A stretch of 64,000 nt of DNA from contig NZ_OZ018776.1 of NCBI RefSeq assembly GCF_963970025.1, forward strand, positions 434,001-498,000. The letters are read 5' to 3'. How positions within the stretch are numbered: the stretch's first letter is position 1; each line of letters opens with the position of its first letter. The notes under the pieces were generated by a model. It did no database searches, was not told the origin of the DNA, and saw only the letters and a list, made by a program, of their open reading frames with translations. A program made the position numbers and the translations under genes. This DNA comes from Rickettsia helvetica. Its GTDB lineage: Bacteria > Pseudomonadota > Alphaproteobacteria > Rickettsiales > Rickettsiaceae. Of this stretch, positions 57,387 through 64,000 are shown piece after piece.

Positions 57387-58314
57387 ATGTATAAATTTAT
57401 AGATTTATTTTGCGGTATCGGTGGTTTTAGAAAAGCCTTGGAAATAAAGGGTCTTGAATGTGTTTTTTCTTCTGATATAGACAAAGACGTACAAGAAGCA
57501 TATAAAAGAAATTTCGGTGATAAGCCATACGGTAATATTACGGAAATATCAGAAACCAAAATCCCTAAACATGATATTTTATGTGCCGGTTTTCCTTGCC
57601 AATCTTTTAGTATTTCAGGTAAGAGGCTTAGCATAGGAGATAATAATGGTAGACTCTTTTATGAAATAATCAGAATAGCACAATATCATAAACCCTATAT
57701 ATTATTACTTGAGAATGTTAAAAATATTCTGAATATTATAATGGCAGCGTAATTGAAACTATAGACCAAAAATTAGATGGGATTGGCTATAAAGTATATA
57801 GAAATGTGTTAAATGCTTCATTATTTGGAGTACCGCAAGCAAGAGAAAGAGTTTATTTTGTTTGTTTATGAAAAGATTTTAGCAGTGAATATATACTCAA
57901 ATATGTAAAACCGAAAGAATCTTATGAAAGGATCTTTCTTAGTGATATTTTAGAAAAGGATGTCGATAAAAGTTTATATATTAATAGAGATGAGGTTGTT
58001 TTAGATAAAACACCGGTTGAAAAGCAATTAAAAGCCAGTTAGGATCGGTCAAGTTAATAAAGGCGGTCAAGGTGAAAGGATTTACAGCCCTTTCGGTCAT
58101 TCAATAACTTTATCGGCTTTTGGTGGCGGTGTCGGTGCTAGAACCGGTCTTCATTATATAAATGATAATATAAGAAGACTATCACTCAATGAATGTAAAT
58201 ATTTAATGGGCTTCTCTCAAGATCATTATGTTGCAGATGGATTAAAGGGTTATAGGCAATTCAGTAATTCCACAAATAATAGCAAATATATATGACTCAA
58301 TAAGAGCAGTTTAA
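57387..58314 (+). pseudogene. DNA cytosine-5 methyltransferase, broken
   Basis: The gene begins 17 bases after the ftsH stop. Conserved m5C motifs appear in order across frames: motif I FIDLFCGIGGFRKALE, motif IV CAGFPCQSFS, motif VI LLLENVKN, motif VIII PQARERVYFV, then GHSITLSAFGGGVGART, and motif X GNSVIPQIIANIYDSIR. Breaks occur near 57740, at a TGA in FVCL-stop-KDF, near 58035, and just before motif X. It ends at TAA 58312-58314, whose last base starts the next gene (TAATG). It was the modification half of a type II restriction-modification system. Confidence 0.88.
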
Positions 58315-59037
58315 TGGATAATAGCAATGCATATATAGTAAAAATGTAGAAACCCTTTTTAAAAATAGTATCAGTGAACATATTGATATAATAGATAAAA
58401 TTGGAAATGTTTTTAAAATAGAAGGTAATTGTTCCCATGCTATCAGTACAGGAATATATGCAGAAAAATCTGATGTTAAAATGAGCTTTAGCTGTGGTCA
58501 TAATATAGATGTTAGTATTAAAGCATATAAGCAGGCAATAGCCTATAATCAACTTACAAGAGTGTCTATAAGTAATTTTTGCAAAACATTTAACTTAAAT
58601 TGTTTAGATTATCTACAGAACTTGATAATTGACAAATCAAGAAATGTTAAATCGAATTTTATTCCACTTGAAGAACAAGAAAAGGTATTATTAATTTTTT
58701 AGCCTATTGCAGAAGAAATGGTTAAATGGTCATTCTCAAATGAAACTGCAAGAGAATTATTAGTTTTATATCAAAGAGAAGAAAAATTAATGCGTATATT
58801 ATGTAATGAAAGATGTTCTAAAAACTCTAAATTATGATATTATTTTTACAAATAAGGGTAATATTATAATAGGTAATTATATTTGTAATTCAACGAAAAG
58901 GCGGTAATGGTTCTTTAAGTAGAACAATCCCTAAAGATTCAATTAGACATCCTGGTAATAACATTCAACTAAAATTAAAAATCAAAGATTTTATTAATGG
59001 TATGAAAGATTGTGAATTAGCTAATTATTTTGTATAG
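58314..59037 (+). pseudogene. Type II restriction endonuclease-like remnant
   Basis: This frame is coupled to the methyltransferase by TAATG. Readable pieces are NSISEHIDIIDKIGNVFKIE, SDVKMSFSCGHNIDVSIKAY, IAEEMVKWSFSNETARELLV and KRRGNGSLSRTIPKDSIRHP, ending QLKLKIKDFINGMK. The last block, with R-K/R-G-G-N-G and QLKLKI, suits type II enzymes that cleave sites recognised by m5C methyltransferases. An early TAG and other shifts make it inactive. The restriction role is inferred mostly from the coupled methyltransferase. Confidence 0.65.
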
Positions 59038-59068
59038 TCCTAAAAATAAATTTTAAGAGAGTACTTAA

Positions 59069-59854
59069 ATGGCAGAGTTAAGATTACCGTCAAATTCAGT
59101 AGTAAAAAAAGGTAGAGAGCATAAAGAAAACGAGGAAATGCTAAAACCTAGAAAGATAAAAATTTATAGATATGATCCTGACCTCGACGAGAATCCTACT
59201 ATCGATAGTTTTAAGATAGACTTAAGTAAAACCGGACCAATGGTTTTAGATGCTTTAATTAAAATCAAAAATGAAATCGATTCGACTCTAACATTTAGAC
59301 GTTCTTGTCGAGAAGGAATTTGCGGTAGTTGTGCAATGAATATTGATGGTACAAATACTTTAGCATGCATAAAACCAATAGAAGATATATCAGGCGATAT
59401 CAAAATCTATCCGCTTCCTCATATGAAAGTAGTGAAAGACTTAGTACCTGATATGTCGCATTTTTACGCACAATATGAATCGATAGAACCTTGGCTCAAA
59501 ACCGATAGCCCTACCCCTTCAAACTCTGAAAGGTTACAGTCGATTAAAGACCGAGAAAAGCTTGACGGTTTATATGAGTGTATATTATGTGCTTGCTGTT
59601 CTACTTCTTGTCCTAGCTATTGGTGGAACGGTGATAAATATTTAGGTCCTGCGATTTTACTACAAGCATATAGATGGATTGCCGATTCAAGGGATGATCA
59701 TACCGGTGAACGTCTTGAAGCTTTAGAAGACCCGTTTAAGCTTTATCGTTGCCACACGATTATGAACTGTACTAAAACCTGTCCTAAAGGCTTAAACCCT
59801 GCTAAAGCTATCGGTAAAATAAAAAATTTAATTGCAGAACGTCACAGCGTGTAA
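59069..59854 (+). CDS. sdhB: Succinate dehydrogenase iron-sulfur subunit
   Basis: The electron-transfer subunit of complex II, 261 residues. The [2Fe-2S] ligands are in RRSCREGICGSCAMNIDGTN and LAC. The [4Fe-4S] and [3Fe-4S] clusters use CILCACCSTSCP and CHTIMNCTKTCPKG. KIYRYDPDLDENP opens the ferredoxin domain. The other sdh genes are not next to it here, which I recall as normal for rickettsiae. Its stop overlaps the start of the DUF1543 gene (TAATG). Confidence 0.97.
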   Translation: MAELRLPSNSVVKKGREHKENEEMLKPRKIKIYRYDPDLDENPTIDSFKIDLSKTGPMVLDALIKIKNEIDSTLTFRRSCREGICGSCAMNIDGTNTLACIKPIEDISGDIKIYPLPHMKVVKDLVPDMSHFYAQYESIEPWLKTDSPTPSNSERLQSIKDREKLDGLYECILCACCSTSCPSYWWNGDKYLGPAILLQAYRWIADSRDDHTGERLEALEDPFKLYRCHTIMNCTKTCPKGLNPAKAIGKIKNLIAERHSV

Positions 59855-60357
59855 TGAAAAACTTATTTATTATTTACATAGGAGGTTCTTGTAGCGGAGC
59901 TTTAATAGAATTGCATGATATTAGATTAGTCATAGCCGAAACTATTGAGGATACTTATGATTACTGAAAAAAAAGTTGGTGGGGTTCTCTAGAAAGTTTG
60001 CATTTAGATGCCTGGGGTATACTGAATTGGGCTGATGGATATAGCATTGAAATTGTTGACTTTGAACCTAATAATAATCAAGCCAAGTTATATTTTATTA
60101 ATTTGGGAGGATATGATAGCAAACAGTTTACAGAGCTTCATAAAAATATTTTTGTTGTAGCAGAAAGTGAACAAGAGGCAAAATCTCGTGCATTACAACA
60201 TATCACAAATTGGGAATTACCGCATAAAGATTATCAGTTTGATGTGGATAAGATTTTGAATGTTAGCGGCTTCTTGAATAATAAAATAAAACTAACTCCT
60301 TGTGCCAAAGAGAGTCCTTTTGAATTTATATGTAAATATGTTCCCATTGGAAAATAA
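59854..60357 (+). pseudogene. DUF1543 family protein with in-frame TGA
   Basis: The start at 59854 overlaps the sdhB stop by one base. The protein begins NLFIIYIGGSCSGALIELHD and IRLVIAETIEDTYDY, then hits TGA at 59965-59967. The same frame continues KKSWWGSLESLHLDAWGILN and onward to 60357, matching the two-part DUF1543 layout. Only one nonsense codon separates the pieces. Function of the family is unknown. Confidence 0.75.
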
Positions 60358-60361
60358 TGAA

Positions 60362-61438
60362 TTAATTCGTTATCTGTAATACTTTAAATAATTCTCCCAT
60401 TTGTTTCGGTGATATTAATCTTTCTACCTGTCTTTCTATTATTTGTGCTTGCTCATCGTTAAGCTTGTCTTGCAATGTTTGCTTGCGTAATAAGATTCCG
60501 TTTTCTATTAAAAAATCTCGTTGCGATATTGTATCTATTACGTTTATTTTGCTATTTTTAGCTACTGTTTTTAATGTGTAAAAATCCACATGTGCCGATA
60601 AATCGGCTTCTCCAAGATTCTCAAGGATGGGACAATATTTATGATTTTTGACTGCTTGTAATGTTGGATTATATTGATATCTAGTTCTGTTACTCGGAGC
60701 TATATCATAGCCGTAATCTATTATTAAGCAGCTGCCGCTTAGTTTTTTTAGATGTTCAGCTATAAATTTTATAATTTCTATCGATTTATAAGATTCTTCA
60801 AGTACTGCTCCGTCTTTTGCTTCAATATGAGTATGCAGCAGATATTCTTGTAATTGCTTATTAACGCTTATTTTATCGTATTTAATTCTTCCATCTACCG
60901 GTTGCACTATAAATATTCTTTCATACCATAATTCCTTGACTTTAACATATTGTTTTATCGGCATAGCATCAAAGAATTCATTAGCTATTATTATAGTAGG
61001 TTTTTTGGGTATATCTTCTACAAATGATCGATGACTAATTGGTAAATTAATATCTTGTAAATTAGCCTTTTGATGAGCAATAAAGTTTTGATTAATTTCT
61101 ATTAGTTCAATTGATAAAGCTTTATAAAATTTCGGTACTAATTTTGTAGTACGTAGTAAATCACGCATTAATAGACCTCGACCTGGCCCAAGTTCTACTA
61201 AACTAAAGCTTTTTGGACAACCGATTCTTTGCCACTCTTTGATACACCATAAGCCGATAACTTCACCGAATAGCTGCGAAATTTCAGGAGCCGTAACAAA
61301 ATCACCTTCGCTAGCCAACGATTTTACTTGCTTATAATAGGAAGTAGGATTTAAGTTTAACACCTCCTGCATGAGAACATCGCAAGTAATATAGCCGTTT
61401 TGATCAATTAATTGTCTTATTTTGGATTTGATTGACAT
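60362..61438 (-). CDS. MidA/NDUFAF7-family methyltransferase
   Basis: A SAM-dependent methyltransferase family (DUF185) whose mitochondrial member methylates an arginine of a complex I subunit during assembly. The 358-residue protein has the typical start YITCDVLMQEVLNLNPTSYY, then GDFVTAPEISQLFGEVIG, VELGPGRGLLMRDLLR, FFDAMPIKQY and IIDYGYD. Its start overlaps lgt by 22 bases. It is intact. The substrate in Rickettsia is inferred. Confidence 0.9.
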   Translation of the reverse strand: MSIKSKIRQLIDQNGYITCDVLMQEVLNLNPTSYYKQVKSLASEGDFVTAPEISQLFGEVIGLWCIKEWQRIGCPKSFSLVELGPGRGLLMRDLLRTTKLVPKFYKALSIELIEINQNFIAHQKANLQDINLPISHRSFVEDIPKKPTIIIANEFFDAMPIKQYVKVKELWYERIFIVQPVDGRIKYDKISVNKQLQEYLLHTHIEAKDGAVLEESYKSIEIIKFIAEHLKKLSGSCLIIDYGYDIAPSNRTRYQYNPTLQAVKNHKYCPILENLGEADLSAHVDFYTLKTVAKNSKINVIDTISQRDFLIENGILLRKQTLQDKLNDEQAQIIERQVERLISPKQMGELFKVLQITN

Positions 61439-62196
61439 ATTAAATAACTTCCTAAAAGTAACATAGGTATAGATAAAATCTGTCCCATAGTTAAGCTATC
61501 TAAAATAAACCCAATTTGTATGTCTGGTTCTCTAAATATTTCAATAGCGATTCGGAAAAGAGCGTAAAATATTAAAAATAGTCCTGAGTTTAAACCGCAT
61601 TTTTTAAGAGTTTTGTGCTTAAATGTTGCATACGCTAAGATACAAAATAATACTAAACCTTCAAAAAAAGCTTCATATAACTGACTAGGATGTCTTGGCA
61701 TCAAATCACTATTCGGAAAAATCATACCAAAAGAAGAATTTGTAATACGTCCGTATAGTTCGCCGTTAATAAAATTAGCGATTCTACCTAAAAATAATCC
61801 GATAGGTACTACAGGGGCTATTATATCCGTGAGGCTTAAAAAATTAACTTTATATTTTCGACAAAACAAATAAGCAGCAATAATCACCCCTAAAGCTCCG
61901 CCATGGAAAGACATCCCGCCTTCATAAGTTTTTAAGATATCTATTGGATTTGAAAAATATCTAGAAGGATTATATAATAAAACAAACCCTAGTCTACCCC
62001 CGACTATTATGCCTATAACGGCATAAGTAATGAAATCTTCTAGATTTTTTTTGATAATTTGAGGCTTAAATTTTTCTATAATTTTATTTGCATAGAACCA
62101 GCCTAGCAAAATTCCTACTACATATGAAAGGGAATACCAAGAGATAGCAAGTGGACCTATAGAGAAAATAATTGGATTGATATTAGGAAATGTCAT
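61417..62196 (-). CDS. lgt: Prolipoprotein diacylglyceryl transferase
   Basis: Lgt adds diacylglycerol to the lipobox Cys of prelipoproteins at the inner membrane. The 259-residue protein has about seven helices, with the conserved ISWYSLSYVVGI, GGRLGFVLLYN, the signature EGGMSFHGGALG and the active-site region GRIANFINGELYGR. PRHPSQLYEA is also family-typical. It is followed by the MidA-like gene with a 22-base overlap. The DsbA-like lipoprotein at 23585 is a probable client. Confidence 0.96.
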   Translation of the reverse strand: MTFPNINPIIFSIGPLAISWYSLSYVVGILLGWFYANKIIEKFKPQIIKKNLEDFITYAVIGIIVGGRLGFVLLYNPSRYFSNPIDILKTYEGGMSFHGGALGVIIAAYLFCRKYKVNFLSLTDIIAPVVPIGLFLGRIANFINGELYGRITNSSFGMIFPNSDLMPRHPSQLYEAFFEGLVLFCILAYATFKHKTLKKCGLNSGLFLIFYALFRIAIEIFREPDIQIGFILDSLTMGQILSIPMLLLGSYLICQSNPK

Positions 62197-62235
62197 AGAT
62201 AAATAAGTTATTTAATTCATTTAACGTCTGAGCTA

Positions 62236-62325
62236 CGGAAAATTACGTAAGTAATTGACGAAGCAATCCAGGTTTTTATTATTTTTATGGATTGCCACAG
62301 CCGCTTCGTGGCTTCGCAATGACAG
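62236..62325. repeat. Family A repeat, copy 6 (trimmed)
   Basis: The left arm lacks its first bases. gaagcaatccag and tggattgccac remain, with end gcttcgcaatgaca. It lies between the divergent lgt and mscS genes. Confidence 0.75.
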
Positions 62326-62441
62326 TATCTATATTTGGTTAGCAATACCAAATTCTTTTGAGTTAAAATTATTGATAAAAATAAAATTTTTAGTAATAAT
62401 AAAAAAGATTTATATTTTATAATAATAATGATAGGTAAAAT

Positions 62442-63608
62442 ATGCAATATTTAATGGATCTATATCATACCTCAAGTACTGAGTTAGTATTATTGTTTGT
62501 TATGTTAGTATCTCTTATACCGGTGATATTTCTAATTAAAAGATTAATTTTTATTCCTGTAAAAAATTATTTAACTAGACATCATTATGATGATTATGAA
62601 AGGATACTAAAAAAATATTCTATATTTCGTTATTTATTACACACTTTATTAGCACTTTACTTTGTATGTTGGGGAAATATTTTCCATCCTACTTCTTTTA
62701 AAGCACATGTATTACTGGGAATCAAAGATACTATAGTAATCTTATATACTAGTATATCCATGACGATTTTATTATTAATGCTTATAGATGCTTTTGCAGA
62801 GCTGTATCACAATAGGATCAAAGCCGTTACAAAAAATGCACCGCTTAGCTTATATTTTCAAATATTAAAAATTATTGTCATAGTTATTGCAGCAATGGTA
62901 ACTATTTCATATATATTAAATATTTCGCTTAGTACATTCTTAACAAGCTTAGGTGCAGCCGCAGCTCTTTTAACATTTGTTTTCAAAGATACCGTTTTAG
63001 GATTACTTGCAAGCTTGCAACTAACTACTCAAGAAATTATTAATATTGGAGACTGGGTACGTATAGGCGAAATTGAAGGAACAGTTGAAAAAATTACTAT
63101 TTCCGTAGTAACAATTAGGAATTTTGATCAATCTATTTCTACAGTTCCTACTTACAGCATTTTAAATTCTAACGTAACTAATTATAGAGGAATTAGTGAA
63201 TCAGGAGCAAGAAGGGTAAAAAGAGTATTTAATATTAATATGGCAACTATTAACTTCTGTGATGCTACTATTTTAAAAGAACTAAAAAAATCTCCTTATA
63301 TATCAAAGGATGTAATAGATAAAATCACTCTTGATAAAGAAGAGAAAGATTTAACTAATATTAAACTATTCAAATTATATATTCAGGAATATCTAAAAAA
63401 TAATCCGGCAGTTTATACTGAAGGGTTTACTTTTCTAGTAAGACAGCTTGAACCTACGATTCATGGGTTACCTATAGAAATATATATCTTCGTTAAAGAA
63501 GTGAATTTAGTAGGTTATGAAAATATACAGGACAATATTTCTGAACATTTAATTTCTATACTTCCTGAATTTAAATTAAAAATATTTCAGAATGTAGGAG
63601 TGGTATAA
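62442..63608 (+). CDS. MscS-family mechanosensitive channel
   Basis: A 388-residue membrane protein with four or five N-terminal helices. The MscS pore helix follows (LTSLGAAAALLTFVFKDTVL) and then the beta domain (INIGDWVRIGEIEGTVEKIT). VPTYSILNSNVTNY and the cytoplasmic cage follow, with an insertion near KVIDKITLDKEEKD, resembling the YbdG/MscM-like subgroup. It releases solutes under hypo-osmotic stress. It is intact, with the start at ATG 62442. Confidence 0.9.
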   Translation: MQYLMDLYHTSSTELVLLFVMLVSLIPVIFLIKRLIFIPVKNYLTRHHYDDYERILKKYSIFRYLLHTLLALYFVCWGNIFHPTSFKAHVLLGIKDTIVILYTSISMTILLLMLIDAFAELYHNRIKAVTKNAPLSLYFQILKIIVIVIAAMVTISYILNISLSTFLTSLGAAAALLTFVFKDTVLGLLASLQLTTQEIINIGDWVRIGEIEGTVEKITISVVTIRNFDQSISTVPTYSILNSNVTNYRGISESGARRVKRVFNINMATINFCDATILKELKKSPYISKDVIDKITLDKEEKDLTNIKLFKLYIQEYLKNNPAVYTEGFTFLVRQLEPTIHGLPIEIYIFVKEVNLVGYENIQDNISEHLISILPEFKLKIFQNVGVV

Positions 63609-63662
63609 TATATCTGAAGTAAAATAAAAAGTAGTAAAAATAAAAAAATAAATTAAATTTGT

Positions 63663-63694
63663 ATCCAAGATGGAAGTCGCCCTTCATCTTGGAT
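63663..63694 (+). terminator. Probable terminator hairpin after mscS
   Basis: atccaagatggaag pairs with cttcatcttggat around a short loop, with one bulged base. It lies 54 bases after the mscS stop. Only weak T-richness follows, so termination is likely but not certain. Confidence 0.6.
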
Positions 63695-63799
63695 ATTCAC
63701 TACTTTTGAAAGAAAAGAAGCATATATACTACTTGATTATTTTCTCTAAATGCTTTAAAACTTAAAGCTTTAAAAATATGAAAATTTAAGACCTAGGAA

Positions 63800-64000
63800 T
63801 GAATAATAATATAATTAATTTAATAGCCACTATTATACTGTCTTTAAGTATAATTTTCGGTTGGCAATATTTTGTTGTAAAACCTGAACAAAAAAAACAG
63901 CAACGGCAAATAACAGTGCAGAAAGCAGAAAATTTAAAGAAACAACAGTTAAAAGCTTTAGTCGAACCTGCAACTGATATTGTTGTTCAAGAAGAAAGTC
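63800..64000 (+). CDS. yidC: Membrane protein insertase YidC (5' part)
   Basis: The gene runs off the window after 67 codons. The protein starts MNNNIINLIATIILSLSIIF and GWQYFVVKPEQKKQQRQ, the first membrane helix plus the start of the periplasmic P1 region of Gram-negative YidC. The ATG at 63800 follows gacctagga. YidC inserts proteins such as ATP synthase subunit c, encoded in this window, into the inner membrane. Confidence 0.88.

Noticed and set aside
1..64000. CRISPR array
   Set aside because: The repeated elements are dispersed palindromes without regular spacing, and no cas genes are visible.

Overview
The window looks like chromosome of a Rickettsia, most likely from the spotted fever or transitional groups. 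The base composition is very AT-rich. The order dusB, tsaE, znuA, cca/pcnB, comEC, sca1, tRNA-Glu, atp(F0), carD, recF, phaB, clpB, tsaD, desaturase, rpsF-rpsR-rplI, tilS, ftsH, sdhB, midA, lgt, mscS, yidC is one I associate with rickettsial genomes, and Sca autotransporters and short palindromic repeats are scattered throughout. No database was searched, so species and gene identities rest on recognised motifs.

Layout. 1-3.3 kb is accessory debris: repeats, an IS110-type transposase with two in-frame stops, and a frameshifted leucine-rich-repeat gene. 3.3-14.2 kb is core: tRNA-Phe, dusB, a broken deacetylase gene, tsaE, znuA, cca/pcnB, a broken comEC, an intact sca1-like autotransporter gene and tRNA-Glu. 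14.3-21.2 kb is a second accessory block. It holds an LRR gene ending in an F-box-like motif, then a roughly 5 kb ruin of an NLR-like protein (lipase-like domain, NB-ARC NTPase, TPRs), interrupted by a well-bounded IS481-type element. 21.2-29.2 kb is core (F0 ATP synthase, DsbA-like lipoprotein, CarD, methyltransferase, RecF, CADD-like protein). 29.2-31.5 kb is a decaying folate operon. 31.5-45.2 kb mixes Rickettsia-type unknowns (a pseudo-GTPase-like protein, a Sel1 protein, a protease-like unknown), a broken Sco gene, YqgE, CvpA, a broken Sca autotransporter, an intact MazEF-like pair and a frameshifted phaB. 45.7-64 kb is mostly core, broken by remnants of a second MazEF-like pair, an OmpR-type regulator, a type II restriction-modification pair and a DUF1543 gene.

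The dominant theme is reductive evolution. Housekeeping operons are compact and intact (overlapping ATGA/TAATG junctions are common). Accessory systems such as restriction-modification, NLR-like, LRR, folate synthesis, DNA uptake and regulation are in visible decay. Several frameshifts sit in A/T homopolymers or a tetranucleotide tract, so each could be a true pseudogene, a slippage site or an assembly error. The in-frame nonsense codons (IS110, folP, folA, DUF1543, sca) are not explained by homopolymer miscounts.

Most interesting points: (1) the lipase-like/NB-ARC/TPR locus, whose architecture resembles STAND/NLR defence receptors; (2) an apparently intact CADD-type p-aminobenzoate synthase next to a folate operon in which folB, folKP and folA are all damaged; (3) a 126-bp perfect inverted duplication of the leader in front of two different LRR genes 11 kb apart; (4) an F-box-like motif at the end of the LRR protein.
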